Shown here piece by piece: positions 1 to 9,533 of a DNA stretch of 46,845 nt. The position numbers and the translations under genes are program-made. The notes under the pieces are model-generated. The model saw nothing but the letters and a program-made list of their open reading frames with translations, searched no databases and had not been told where the DNA came from. Source of the stretch: Candidatus Nitrosopumilus sp. (GTDB lineage Archaea > Thermoproteota > Nitrososphaeria > Nitrososphaerales > Nitrosopumilaceae); NCBI GenBank assembly GCA_018263505.1, contig JAANXA010000031.1, positions 1 through 46,845 of the forward strand. Direction: 5' to 3'. Each line of letters opens with the position of its first letter. Within the stretch, counting starts at the first letter, position 1.

Positions 1-2117
1 GATAATAATCCCAAGAACTCAGTCTCTGAAAATCCTGGTGGTTTTGCTTCAACATAATAAGTGTCTAATCCACGTGGAATTTCATAGAATTCATTTGCTT
101 GAATAAACGTTTCAACATTAGTTACATGGTAAATGTTGTACATTTCTGTTTTCCAATTAAATAATTCAACTGGATACCTGATTTGCTCTTCTAACCATGC
201 AGGCATTGGTTTGAATTGATCAGAATATTGGCTAGCAAACATTTCAGAAAAGAAATCATCACCAGTTTTTAGTAACTGGATATCTCCGTTATACGAATCC
301 ACTAATGCATAACCTACTAGCCGTAAGTATGGATTTCCAACAGACCATGGAACATCATTAGTGTCAAATCCAATAATCAATGGAATTAACCAATAAGAAT
401 TAGTTCCATCAGTTACAGGAAGTGAATCTAATTCTTGTCCAAACAGATCATACAGGAAATAAGGATACAAAATTTCCATTCTGTCATTGACATCCTTGTA
501 TCTCATCAAGTGAACTGATTCTGCTGGAAATGATAGTAAGAAATTAGGTTCAAAAATCCAACTTAATGGTGGAGATACATCTAAACCACCAGCACCTGCA
601 TAAGATGCTCCTCCAAGTTCAGCACTATTAGATCCTCTAGAATTAGGATATCCTGACCACGTTTGTTCAAATAATCCACCTTCACCATAGTAAATTTCTC
701 TTTGTTTGAAAAATTCTCCACTATCTATGATCTGACCATCAGTAGCTTCAAGAGTAAGAAATCCATTTGGAACATGTGTGTATACAAGATGTTCATTATA
801 CCATCTATTTTCAAGACTGACAGATGTTGGTAAAATTGGTTTCATAGAGGCTGTCCAATACAAAGTATTATTGAAACGAAGAATATCATTATCTTCAAAA
901 TCAACATATGGAATCAAACCAATTTCGGGTTTCAATTTAGCAAAAGCTGCTTCCCAATCCCAAACTCGAATAACGTCTAAAACATCACTATTTTGTTTGA
1001 TGTAATTATCTATATTATTTGGAGAGACCGAAGTTAATTGAACATCATGAATATTTTCTTGAATATTAGTTAACTCACCTAGATATCTATTAACACCTAT
1101 TTGTTGAGCAGTGTATGGTCCTAAAAATTCAATTTTTTTAGCATCAGCAATACTATTGTTTACTGAAACAACTCCTCCTACAATAATTGCAATTGCAATA
1201 ATTGTTAAAATCCTAATGTATACATCTCTCTTAAACATGTGAGTTAGAACACGTGCTCTAATTCTATCAATAACTGAAAATGCAATTAACGCAAAACCAA
1301 TTGTTAATGTGCCACCAATTACATATCTTGTATTATAATCAATTTGATCTGTGAAAAATAAATTAAAGCCTGCCCAAAGAATTCCAATTCCGATTATTCC
1401 TTCAATGGTAGATACATAATTCAGATATCTTGGTTTTCCTTCATTTGAGTCTTGAAGGAATGAAGTTATGACATTAATTATTCTATGAAGTCCAACATAC
1501 AGAACTAAACGTAATCCAATTGCTGCAAGTAACGGAGGGATCAAAATTACCAAAGCTGGAATCATTGGAATTACATTTTCAGCTGCAAAGTTTGGATTAG
1601 TATCAGGTGTTACAAATGGTAATGAAAATAGTTTTGGTAGATTCTCAATACCTAAAGTATTACCATCGATAAAAGACATTGCTGCAAATCCAAACATGAT
1701 ATTTGCAAAGAACGCTCCAAAAAGTAGAACTTTGGTGATTTGCCATATTACAAATTGGGGTGTTGATAATTTGTAATCTCTAAAACTCGAAATATTGTTT
1801 GAGATTTGTTGTTGTCCACCTTGACCAATAAAACCAATTGCAGTACTAATTCCATACCAGAAAATTGAAGAGCGTCCAAAGATATTTACACGAACAAGAG
1901 CAATGATTGAAAGAATAATTGTAGAAACTAGAGTGTAAAAAAGAGGTTTACTAAATTGATCTCCAAATTCAGTAAAATTCATTGATAAAACAACTGCTTG
2001 ATTACCAACCATGGCAAAAATTACGATTCCAATAATGGCAATAATGCCTAATCTGATGAATTTTCCAGCATCAGGAGGAGGAGTTTGCTTATCAGTAGAT
2101 GCACTATACAAAATCAA
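1..2117 (-). CDS. UPF0182 family membrane protein (3' end cut off by window)
   Basis: An open frame read from the minus strand runs off the left edge of the window, so only about the first 700 residues are present. After a short polar N-terminus (STDKQTPPPDAGKF) there are several long hydrophobic segments in roughly the first 330 residues, followed by a large soluble, probably extracytoplasmic domain with Trp/Tyr/Gly-rich motifs such as SGYPNSRGSN and ASYAGAGGLD. This layout and these motifs match UPF0182 (COG1615), a multi-pass family of unknown function, usually about 900 residues or more. The start is TTG at 2117 or TTG at 2111; an in-frame TAA at 2141-2139 rules out anything much longer. 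There is no ATG nearby. Function is unknown. Confidence 0.85.
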   Translation of the reverse strand, partial: MILYSASTDKQTPPPDAGKFIRLGIIAIIGIVIFAMVGNQAVVLSMNFTEFGDQFSKPLFYTLVSTIILSIIALVRVNIFGRSSIFWYGISTAIGFIGQGGQQQISNNISSFRDYKLSTPQFVIWQITKVLLFGAFFANIMFGFAAMSFIDGNTLGIENLPKLFSLPFVTPDTNPNFAAENVIPMIPALVILIPPLLAAIGLRLVLYVGLHRIINVITSFLQDSNEGKPRYLNYVSTIEGIIGIGILWAGFNLFFTDQIDYNTRYVIGGTLTIGFALIAFSVIDRIRARVLTHMFKRDVYIRILTIIAIAIIVGGVVSVNNSIADAKKIEFLGPYTAQQIGVNRYLGELTNIQENIHDVQLTSVSPNNIDNYIKQNSDVLDVIRVWDWEAAFAKLKPEIGLIPYVDFEDNDILRFNNTLYWTASMKPILPTSVSLENRWYNEHLVYTHVPNGFLTLEATDGQIIDSGEFFKQREIYYGEGGLFEQTWSGYPNSRGSNSAELGGASYAGAGGLDVSPPLSWIFEPNFLLSFPAESVHLMRYKDVNDRMEILYPYFLYDLFGQELDSLPVTDGTNSYWLIPLIIGFDTNDVPWSVGNPYLRLVGYALVDSYNGDIQLLKTGDDFFSEMFASQYSDQFKPMPAWLEEQIRYPVELFNWKTEMYNIYHVTNVETFIQANEFYEIPRGLDTYYVEAKPPGFSETEFLGLL

Positions 2118-2158
2118 GTTTGATTTAGATTTGGTAAATTAATGTCTTACCTGTAAAA

Positions 2159-3280
2159 TTAGTCTAATGATGCTAATTTTTTACAGATCATGTAAACTGC
2201 CACAAATCTAGGAACAGTTACTTTTTCATTGAAAAATGGTCCAAATTTTCTATTTTTTAATTTAAATTCAATTGGACAATTTGCTAAAACTTCAATATTA
2301 TCATCAGCAAGAAAAGATGCTTCAGTATATGGATCAAATTTTTTCAGATCTGAACAAAAAGTTTTTGTTAATCCGCTTTTACTATTAATAGATCCAGGTA
2401 GTCTAAAAATTCTATGAATATCCATAGTTACATTAGGGTCAATTTTTACTCCAATATTTTGAGATACATCAACAAGAGTTTTTTGAAATGAAGAATAACC
2501 ATTAGAAATCAATTCTGAAATAATTTTAGAACGTTTTGACTTTGTTCCAAAAATATGTTTTGAAAATCTTCCTTTCCATCCTGATTGATTAAAGTCAGAA
2601 AAAAATAATCTATTTGGTTTGAATTTTTTCATTCCAAATGTTTCAGGAATTGCACCTTTAAACATAAAATAATCTACAAGTTCAGATCTTTCTCTAGAAC
2701 CAAGTTGTTGAAATTGTGAATTATATACATAAACATGAAATCCTTCATTACCTGAAAAATAAACATGAATATTTTCATTGTTTATTTGAAAATCATTTAT
2801 CAAAATTTCAGATAATTTTAAAACTTCATTTTTTGATGAATCAATACAATTTTTACATGGTAAAGATTTTTTTTCCATTTTAACAGAATTGCAATTGTCA
2901 CATTTTCCAGAATTTTTTGAAATTTTATTACACTCATTACAAATAGATATTGAATGATTTTCTCTACAAGGTAAATTAAGATCTTTTGCATCAATATCAA
3001 AAATTAAATCTGCTTCTTTCCAATCTTTTTCATTCATGGGTAAATTTGGAAATGAATAGTATGCATTTGAACAATAAATATCAGATGGAATATTTTGCAT
3101 GCATAACAAATGTAATTCTTTATCATCTTTTATTGAGAGATGACGAATCATTCCTGAATTAAATTTTTGATATCCAAATTCTCTTTCAGATGCACGTTCA
3201 AGTACTTGAATAAGTTCAGAATGTTCAAAATAATATTTTTTAAATGATTCTTCTAAAAAATTTACATCTATTTCTTTCAT
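2159..3280 (-). CDS. priS: DNA primase catalytic (small) subunit PriS
   Basis: Catalytic subunit of the archaeal/eukaryotic-type primase, which makes primers for replication. Visible hallmarks are the metal-binding motif FDIDAKD at residues 94-100 (Asp95 and Asp97), the SGNEGFHVYV motif near 176-185 corresponding to the family's SGxxGxH signature, and HRIFRLPGSINSKSG near the C-terminus. A cysteine-rich zinc segment lies between (Cys105, 114, 117, 127, 130, 142, 145). Length of 373 aa is normal for the family. The ATG overlaps the stop of the upstream priL by 4 bp, so the two subunits are probably translationally coupled. Confidence 0.96.
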   Translation of the reverse strand: MKEIDVNFLEESFKKYYFEHSELIQVLERASEREFGYQKFNSGMIRHLSIKDDKELHLLCMQNIPSDIYCSNAYYSFPNLPMNEKDWKEADLIFDIDAKDLNLPCRENHSISICNECNKISKNSGKCDNCNSVKMEKKSLPCKNCIDSSKNEVLKLSEILINDFQINNENIHVYFSGNEGFHVYVYNSQFQQLGSRERSELVDYFMFKGAIPETFGMKKFKPNRLFFSDFNQSGWKGRFSKHIFGTKSKRSKIISELISNGYSSFQKTLVDVSQNIGVKIDPNVTMDIHRIFRLPGSINSKSGLTKTFCSDLKKFDPYTEASFLADDNIEVLANCPIEFKLKNRKFGPFFNEKVTVPRFVAVYMICKKLASLD

Positions 3281-4302
3281 TGTTTTTTCTTTCCAAACTG
3301 AAGAGGACTTATGATATTATTACATTCAGACGTAACAAAACAAAGACTTTGTGTTTTTAGTTTTTCACATGAAGGACAAGAATATTGAGTTCCACTTCCA
3401 GAAGTTCCAGCCAAATGATTTAGTTGGTAGAGTGTTACTCTTTCATTATAATCAGGTGCATTTTTGAATAATGGTGCAATTTGTTGAACTGTCTGACCTT
3501 TAGATAAAAGAAATGTTGCCAACATGAATCGACCCGAGTGAGGAAGATTTTCACCTTTTTCTAAAATTTCAAGTGCATGTTTAATACATGGAGGATGTTC
3601 TCCAGTGGCTACAGTAAATGTTTTAAATTTTTTTGATAATAAAACTAATTTATTTACTGAGTCTTCAAAACCAGGAATCATTGTTGGTGTTTTTGCATTA
3701 ACTATTTTTGAATTGATATATGTTCCCAATTCTTTTCTAATCAGTCTAACTGTTTCATGAGGAGAAAGAAATACTTGACCATTTTCTACATGTCTGTTAA
3801 TTAATTTCCATTCTCTTTCATGGAAATTGATTGAATGTTTTAGGTAATCAGACACAGGAATGATAAAATACTCATCTGATTTTTTAATTTTGACTAAAAA
3901 TAAGTTGTCAATGATTCTAATTGCCAATTGATTTTTTGATTCATCAGAAATATTTCCAAGATCTTTTTCAAGATATTTTTCAGCACGTCTTGCTTCAGCT
4001 AATGCAAATCTTTTGATTAAAGTATGCATTCCACTAAGTTTCAACAAAACAATTGCCAACAAAAATGAAAATACTTCTCTAGGAAGTGCAGCTTCTTTAG
4101 ATACTTGGTTTCCAATCAAATCAGAGTTGTAGATTTTTCCATCAGCTGCAACTTGAATTCGTTCAAATGCTTTTGAAATTAGTTGTTTTAGATCAGGATC
4201 TGTTCCAAATTGTTCAAGTGTGAATCCTTTATCTTTAAGATATTGACCTGCATCAGCTAAAAATGGATATTTTGCAATTTCATCTTGTCCAAGTTCAAGC
4301 AT
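3277..4302 (-). CDS. priL: DNA primase regulatory (large) subunit PriL
   Basis: Large subunit of archaeal primase, partner of PriS. The C-terminal third carries the cysteine set expected to hold the [4Fe-4S] cluster: Cys239 in EHPPCIKHAL, the pair CPSC at 309-312, and Cys321 (with Cys327 nearby). The motif LPHSGRFMLATFLLSKG around 253-269 is typical of the Fe-S domain. The N-terminal part is helical. The length (341 aa) is in the usual range. It directly precedes priS with a 4-bp overlap, which supports the assignment independently. Confidence 0.95.
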   Translation of the reverse strand: MLELGQDEIAKYPFLADAGQYLKDKGFTLEQFGTDPDLKQLISKAFERIQVAADGKIYNSDLIGNQVSKEAALPREVFSFLLAIVLLKLSGMHTLIKRFALAEARRAEKYLEKDLGNISDESKNQLAIRIIDNLFLVKIKKSDEYFIIPVSDYLKHSINFHEREWKLINRHVENGQVFLSPHETVRLIRKELGTYINSKIVNAKTPTMIPGFEDSVNKLVLLSKKFKTFTVATGEHPPCIKHALEILEKGENLPHSGRFMLATFLLSKGQTVQQIAPLFKNAPDYNERVTLYQLNHLAGTSGSGTQYSCPSCEKLKTQSLCFVTSECNNIISPLQFGKKKQ

Positions 4303-4388
4303 ATTAGTAATTAATTGAGTTTACATAAAAATCTGGTTTTAATGTATTGAATGCTGGTTTAAATTATGTTTTAAAGAGATTGTGATAA

Positions 4389-5228
4389 ATGCAACTCGGA
4401 TGTCATGTCTCGATTTCAGGATCTATTGATAAAGCAGTTGATAATGCTATAAAGAGAAAATGTTCTGCTTTTCAAATATTTACTAGAAATCCAAGAGGTT
4501 GGAATGCAAAACAATTGACAGATAGTGATATTTCTAACTTTAAATCAAAATTAAAATCAAGTGAGATTGATAGATATGCTATTTGTGCACATATGCCATA
4601 TTTACCAAATTTGGCTACTCCAAAAGATGATGGATTTGAAAAGTCATTGAAAACATTAATTGATGAAACAGAGAGATGTGCACAATTAGGAATTCCATAT
4701 TTAGTTACACATCTTGGTAGTCATTTAGGAACCGGAGAAAAAGAAGGAGTAAAAAGGTTAGTTAATGCTTTGAATAAAGCAGGTAAAATAAAAAATGATG
4801 TAATGATTCTTTTAGAAAATACTGCAGGACAAAAAAATTCAGTTGGATATAGTTTTGAACAACTCGGTGAAATTTTCAATCAATTAAAACCTTCAAAAAA
4901 ATTTGGTGTTTGTTTTGATACATGTCATGCATTTGTTTCTGGATATGATTTAAGAAGTAAAGATAAAGTCAAAAAGGTTTTTGATGAATTTGATAAATTT
5001 GTTGGGATTGAAAATCTAAAAATTCTTCATTTAAATGATGCAAAAGGAGAAATTGGTTGTAATTTAGATAGACATTATCATTTAGGATTAGGAGGGATTG
5101 GTGCAGAAGGGATTGGTGCAGTTGTAAAATATGCAAATAAAAAGAAAATCCCCATAATACTTGAAACTCCAATTGATGATGATAGAGATGACTTTGAAAA
5201 TATTAGAATAGCAAAGGGATTTGCGTAG
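4389..5228 (+). CDS. nfo: Endonuclease IV (AP endonuclease, Nfo family)
   Basis: Deoxyribonuclease IV, which cuts the backbone 5' of abasic sites in base-excision repair. The N-terminus (LGCHVSISGSI, then AFQIFTRNPRGW) and the metal-ligand motifs THLGSHLG, ILLENTAGQ, GVCFDTCHAF, LHLNDAKGE, DRHYHLGLGGIG and ILETP are all present in family order, forming the TIM-barrel tri-zinc site. At 279 aa it is full length. The gene is divergent from priL with an 86-bp gap and lies 31 bp upstream of the GlyRS gene on the same strand. Confidence 0.96.
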   Translation: MQLGCHVSISGSIDKAVDNAIKRKCSAFQIFTRNPRGWNAKQLTDSDISNFKSKLKSSEIDRYAICAHMPYLPNLATPKDDGFEKSLKTLIDETERCAQLGIPYLVTHLGSHLGTGEKEGVKRLVNALNKAGKIKNDVMILLENTAGQKNSVGYSFEQLGEIFNQLKPSKKFGVCFDTCHAFVSGYDLRSKDKVKKVFDEFDKFVGIENLKILHLNDAKGEIGCNLDRHYHLGLGGIGAEGIGAVVKYANKKKIPIILETPIDDDRDDFENIRIAKGFA

Positions 5229-5259
5229 AGATTTATTTTATGAATAAGAGGGTAAGGTT

Positions 5260-6717
5260 ATGGATTACGAAACAGTCATGAAATTAGCATTGGAGAGAGG
5301 GTTTTATTTTCCTAGTTGTGAAGTTTATGCTGATGCACAAGCTGGATTTTGGGAATATGGTCCAACAGGTGTTGGCTTAAAAAACAAATTCTTACAATTA
5401 TGGAGAAGAGAATTAATTCGAAGAGACGGAATGCTTGAAATTGACGGTTCACAGATAATGTCAAAATCAGTTTTTGAAGCATCAGGGCATTTAGGAAATT
5501 TTGCAGATCCCATTATAAAATGCTCAAAATGTAACTCAACATTCAGGGCAGATAAAACAATAGCCGAAATCACAAAAATAGAAATTCCAGAGAGTGCAGA
5601 TTTGATAGAATTTGATAATGCCATATCACAAAATAACATTAAATGTCAAAAATGTAAGGGAGATTTCGAAAAGACAAAAAATTTTAACATGATGTTTAAA
5701 GTAGGGATTGGTCCTGAAGAAGAAGAAGCATATCTCAGGCCAGAAACCTGTCAATCAATTTTTGTTGATTTTCCTAGACTGTACAAAACTATGCGTGGAA
5801 AACTACCTCTAGGAATTGCTCAAGTAGGTAAAAGTTTTAGAAATGAAATTGCACCAAGACAAAGTCTTTTAAGATTACGTGAATTTTATCAGGCAGAAAT
5901 TGAAGTTTTTTGTAATCCCACAAAATTAGATGTGGTAGAAAAATTTGAAGAAATTCAAGATGTTATAATCAGAATACAAACTGATTCAGAACCAGTTGTA
6001 ATAACTTGTAAGGAAGGGTTAGAATCTGGAGTAATTCCAAATAAATTTGTGGCGTATTATTTAGGAATTTTAACTGAATTTTATGAAAAAACTGGAATAG
6101 ATGTTACAAAAAGTAGATTTAGAAAATTAGGTGAAAAAGAAAAAGCATTCTATGCTGAAGTTGCATTTGATTTTGAAGTTGAAACTACTATTGGTTGGTT
6201 AGAACTTGTTGCATGTAATTACAGATCAGATTATGATTTAACTAGTCATGCTACTAAAAGTAAAGAAAAATTTGAAATTATGGATGGTGATGAAAAAGTT
6301 TTACCACATGTGTTTGAAATTTCTATGGGAATTGACAGAAGTCTATATACAATTTTAGAACATTCACTTAGAGATGATAAAGAGCATGAAAGAATAGTGT
6401 TGTCATTAAAACCATATTTGTCACCTACACATGTAGGAATTTTATCACTAGTGAAAAAGGATGGGTTGAAAGAAAAAACAGATCAAATTCATCTAAACAT
6501 TAAAAGAAAATTTGACGCATTTTTAGATCATTCAGGAGCTATTGGTAGAAGATATCGTAGATTAGATGAGATAGGGGCTCCATTTGCAGTGACAGTTGAT
6601 CATCAAACATTAGAAGATGACACAATCACCATCAGAAAAAGGGATTCCATGGAACAAACTAGAATAAATATTTCAGAATTAGATTCTATTCTTTCTGAAT
6701 CGATAGCATTTCCTTAG
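5260..6717 (+). CDS. glyS: Glycyl-tRNA synthetase (class II, dimeric archaeal/eukaryotic type)
   Basis: Charges tRNA-Gly. The N-terminal ERGFYFPSCEVYADAQAGFWEYGPTG block contains the family start of the catalytic core; CSKC (about residues 88-91) and CQKC (about 128-131) form a zinc-ribbon insertion. Motif 2 is seen as GIAQVGKSFRNEIAPRQ followed by LREFYQAEIEVF, and motif 3 as FEISMGIDRSLYTIL. The C-terminal anticodon-binding domain starts near 390 (LSPTHVGILSLV). At 485 aa it is somewhat short for the family, suggesting reduced insertions, with no sign of truncation. It is the second gene of a short plus-strand run after nfo. Confidence 0.96.
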   Translation: MDYETVMKLALERGFYFPSCEVYADAQAGFWEYGPTGVGLKNKFLQLWRRELIRRDGMLEIDGSQIMSKSVFEASGHLGNFADPIIKCSKCNSTFRADKTIAEITKIEIPESADLIEFDNAISQNNIKCQKCKGDFEKTKNFNMMFKVGIGPEEEEAYLRPETCQSIFVDFPRLYKTMRGKLPLGIAQVGKSFRNEIAPRQSLLRLREFYQAEIEVFCNPTKLDVVEKFEEIQDVIIRIQTDSEPVVITCKEGLESGVIPNKFVAYYLGILTEFYEKTGIDVTKSRFRKLGEKEKAFYAEVAFDFEVETTIGWLELVACNYRSDYDLTSHATKSKEKFEIMDGDEKVLPHVFEISMGIDRSLYTILEHSLRDDKEHERIVLSLKPYLSPTHVGILSLVKKDGLKEKTDQIHLNIKRKFDAFLDHSGAIGRRYRRLDEIGAPFAVTVDHQTLEDDTITIRKRDSMEQTRINISELDSILSESIAFP

Positions 6718-6799
6718 AAAATAATACAATTACAAAATAACGTATTACGACTAAAAAAGTGATTAAAAATTAATAACTACTAAAATTTGTTCACAAACT
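6718..6799. other. AT-rich intergenic stretch between glyS and the glycosyltransferase gene
   Basis: An 82-bp AT-rich spacer. It is long enough for an independent promoter for the downstream glycosyltransferase gene; TA-rich sequence (TTAAAAATTAATAACTAC) sits about 20-35 bp before its ATG. I see no coding or RNA feature in it. Confidence 0.4.
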
Positions 6800-7972
6800 A
6801 TGTTGGTAAATAACCATGAACAAAGAATTAAGGAACAAATTTCTATTATAATTCCAACGTATAACGAATCTCAAAATATAATTAATATTTTAAAATCAAT
6901 TGGGAGTAATTTACCAAAAGATATTCTTACTCAAGCAATAATTGTTGATGATAATTCTCCAGATGGAACTGGAAAGATTGTTGAAGATTATTTAAAAAAT
7001 TTAAAGAAAAAAGCTGATTATACAATTGAGATCATTCACAGGAAAGCAAAAGATGGATTGGGTTCTGCAATTCTTAGTGGAATAAAACAAGCAAGAGGTG
7101 ATACAATTGTAGTTATGGATTCAGATTTTTCTCATCCACCACAAATAATTCCAAAGCTGATAGAGTCAGTTAAAAAATATCAATACGATATTGCAGTAGC
7201 ATCACGTTACATCAAAGGTGGCAATATCAAAGGGTGGACACTCAAAAGAAAAATTATGAGTAAATTTGCAACTATGATAGCAAAAAAAGGATTGGGGATT
7301 GATGCTAAGGACCCCATGTCAGGATTTTTTGCATTCAAAAAAAATATTATTAAAGAATTAAACATTGATGCAATTGGTTACAAGATTCTACTAGAAATTT
7401 TAGTAAAAACAAAAAATGTAACAATTACTGAAATTCCATATACATTTCAAGATAGAGAATTAGGTTCAAGCAAATTAAATTTTAAAACAATCTTGGATTA
7501 TTATAAATCAGTTTGGAAATTGTATCGTTATGGAAAACCTTTAGAAAAACAAGAAAAACGTTCATCAGTTAAATTTTTGTCAAAAGCAGCTAGATTTTAC
7601 ACAGTTGGAGCTACTGGATTTGTTGTAAATTATGTAATTTCTTTATTATTTGCAGGTGGAATTTCAGATATGTGGTATTTACATGCAACAATAATAGGAA
7701 TTATAGTATCAATTACATCAAATTTCATCTTAAATAAAGCATGGACATTTAGTGACAGGGATTTCAGGATCAAAAAAACATTTTCTCAGTATGGGAAATT
7801 TGTTATGTTCAGTTCTTTAGGTGCATTTGTACAATTAGGAATGGTCTATTTCTTGGTAGACAATGCTGAAATTTCATATCCATTTGCTCTAATTTTAGCA
7901 GTAATGACTGCAGCATTTGGGAATTTTGTCTTAAACAAAAAATGGACGTTTAAAGAAAAACTAGTAGGTTAA
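6800..7972 (+). CDS. DPM1-like family 2 glycosyltransferase fused to GtrA-type membrane domain
   Basis: The N-terminal half is a GT2 dolichol-phosphate mannosyltransferase-like domain: SIIIPTYNES (about 15-24), VDDNSPDGTG (49-58), the metal-binding MDSDFSHPP (106-114) and the family signature DPMSGFFAFKK. The C-terminal part (about 255-385) is a GtrA domain with four predicted membrane segments and the typical repeated motif ending NFILNKAWTF and NFVLNKKWTF. Such fusions are thought to make a lipid-linked sugar at the membrane and help move it across, here probably for protein or lipid glycosylation. The donor sugar and lipid cannot be told from sequence. Confidence 0.93.
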   Translation: MLVNNHEQRIKEQISIIIPTYNESQNIINILKSIGSNLPKDILTQAIIVDDNSPDGTGKIVEDYLKNLKKKADYTIEIIHRKAKDGLGSAILSGIKQARGDTIVVMDSDFSHPPQIIPKLIESVKKYQYDIAVASRYIKGGNIKGWTLKRKIMSKFATMIAKKGLGIDAKDPMSGFFAFKKNIIKELNIDAIGYKILLEILVKTKNVTITEIPYTFQDRELGSSKLNFKTILDYYKSVWKLYRYGKPLEKQEKRSSVKFLSKAARFYTVGATGFVVNYVISLLFAGGISDMWYLHATIIGIIVSITSNFILNKAWTFSDRDFRIKKTFSQYGKFVMFSSLGAFVQLGMVYFLVDNAEISYPFALILAVMTAAFGNFVLNKKWTFKEKLVG

Positions 7973-8017
7973 CTTTAAAGAAATTAAAATAAAAATAACC
8001 GACTAACGTCTTCCCAA

Positions 8018-8668
8018 CTACTCAAAGGTTGAAGTAGAGGTTCCTGACGAAAGTCCAGTTGAAGATGGTACAGATGGGAATTTGTCACCAATCTGTTGCT
8101 CAGCTACTGCAGATGCTTCTTGTAGAATCTTTTCTGTTTCTTCACTTGAAACATCAGATTCCATATTAAATGAATCTCCTGCCAGTGAGTCCATCATAAG
8201 TCCATTAAGTGTCTGAGTCATGTTATTCAATTCTGAATCAGCTTCAGGCATAAATCGTCCAAGCGATGACTTCAATCCCTTCATTGTAGACATTGCAGGT
8301 CCAATTGCTACCATAGCATCACCAAGATCATGAATAGTTGTCAGTCTTAGTTGAACTTGTTCTAATGACATTCTTGCATTACCGAGCATCTTTGTAACTT
8401 TACGAATTTCAGCTAATTCGTTAGACAAAACTCTACTTGTGCTAGTATCATGTTGCTGCATTGCAGTCACGACTCTCTGAAAGAGTTGCGCATCTCTCTC
8501 ATGCAATTTTCCTAACATAGAGTCCATTTTTGATATTTGAACTTGTAGTTTGTTAACTGCTGTTTGAATTCGTGGTTTTAATGCACCTTGAGGTTTTACT
8601 GCATCACGTAGTTTGCCAGTTACACTTTGGGTCTCCTGTCGAGCCCATGTACTGTCGAAGTTTGGCAT
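8018..8668 (-). CDS. cdvB: ESCRT-III-like CdvB paralogue (first of two in the window)
   Basis: A 216-residue, highly charged helical protein with the ESCRT-III/Snf7-like core of archaeal CdvB. It shares KPQGALKPR, ERDAQLFQR, NELAEIRKVTK and a C-terminal FPSVP with a second paralogue at 31481-32119. CdvB polymers act in membrane constriction with the Cdc48-like ATPase CdvC and the adaptor CdvA; neither adaptor nor CdvC is recognised in this window (the Cdc48 at 39437 is a two-AAA-domain protein). The C-terminus after FPSVP is short and Ser/Thr-rich, and no winged helix is visible. Base composition is less AT-rich than the neighbours, suggesting high expression. Thaumarchaea usually have several paralogues, so which division role this one plays is open. 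Confidence 0.92.
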   Translation of the reverse strand: MPNFDSTWARQETQSVTGKLRDAVKPQGALKPRIQTAVNKLQVQISKMDSMLGKLHERDAQLFQRVVTAMQQHDTSTSRVLSNELAEIRKVTKMLGNARMSLEQVQLRLTTIHDLGDAMVAIGPAMSTMKGLKSSLGRFMPEADSELNNMTQTLNGLMMDSLAGDSFNMESDVSSEETEKILQEASAVAEQQIGDKFPSVPSSTGLSSGTSTSTFE

Positions 8669-8774
8669 GATATGGAATTTAGAAATTTAGTCTTAATTGA
8701 TGGTGTAAATTTAGATCAGTTTTAGGGTAAATTTAGCTAACAAACTATTATGGTTGATTTATTTTTCAAATATT

Positions 8775-9533
8775 GTGGCAAGAATTGCAATTTTTGATTC
8801 AGGATTAGGTTCATTATCAATAATAAAAGAAATTCAAAAAGTATGTAAAAATGAAATAATCTATTTCGCAGATCAAAAAAACTATCCATATGGGAAAAAA
8901 TCACAGATTCAATTGAGAAAAATAATGAGTAAATCTATTAATTTATTAAAAAAATTCTCTCCAGATCTTATAGTAATTGCATCAAATACACCAAGTCTGA
9001 TGTTAAATTTATCAACAAAAAATATTTTAGATGTTAAACCACCATTAATAGAAGCAATTAAAATTTCAAAATCTAATCAAGTTGGAATTCTTGGTACAGA
9101 ATCTGCAATTAAGAGTAAAGGGTTATCACAATATATTAAAAAAAGTAATTTGATGAAATCAATTAAAATTTTTAAAATTAATGGTTCTAATTTAGTGGAA
9201 TTAGTAGAATCTGGAAAATTTCTTACAGATAAAAAATTTTGTGAAAATGTAATTAAAAAAGAATTAGATATTTTATTAGAAGAATCAATTGATGTTGTAA
9301 CACTTTCCAGTACACATTTACCATTTCTAAAAAAAATTTTAGAAAAAGAATTTCCTAATATACAATTTATAGATCCAGGAAATATTGTTGCACAAAAAAT
9401 TCTTAAAAAAATTAAATTTAAACAATCAAATAGAAATTCATTAAAAATATTCACTTCTGGAAATTCTACCGATTTTCAAAACAAATTGATTAAAATTGGA
9501 ATAAAAAATAAAGTTAATTTTTTAACTTTTTAG
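8775..9533 (+). CDS. Aspartate/glutamate racemase-family protein lacking both catalytic cysteines
   Basis: The fold signature of glutamate racemase (MurI) is clear: IAIFDSGLGSLSI (about 5-17), YFADQKNYPYGKKS (30-43), then VIASNTPS (67-74) and LSSTHLPF (177-184). In active racemases the last two are ACNT and GCTH, so the two acid/base cysteines are replaced by Ser70 and Ser179. Peptidoglycan is absent from these archaea, so a cell-wall role is unlikely. I start it at GTG 8775 (MARIAIFD); a TTG seven codons upstream at 8754 is possible. It overlaps the convergent cbiF by 20 bp. Function is unknown; it may be a catalytically altered or binding-only homologue. Confidence 0.85.
   Translation: MARIAIFDSGLGSLSIIKEIQKVCKNEIIYFADQKNYPYGKKSQIQLRKIMSKSINLLKKFSPDLIVIASNTPSLMLNLSTKNILDVKPPLIEAIKISKSNQVGILGTESAIKSKGLSQYIKKSNLMKSIKIFKINGSNLVELVESGKFLTDKKFCENVIKKELDILLEESIDVVTLSSTHLPFLKKILEKEFPNIQFIDPGNIVAQKILKKIKFKQSNRNSLKIFTSGNSTDFQNKLIKIGIKNKVNFLTF

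Noticed and set aside
778-1005. Plus-strand 75-codon ORF
   Set aside because: It lies wholly within the minus-strand UPF0182 coding frame and has no motif.
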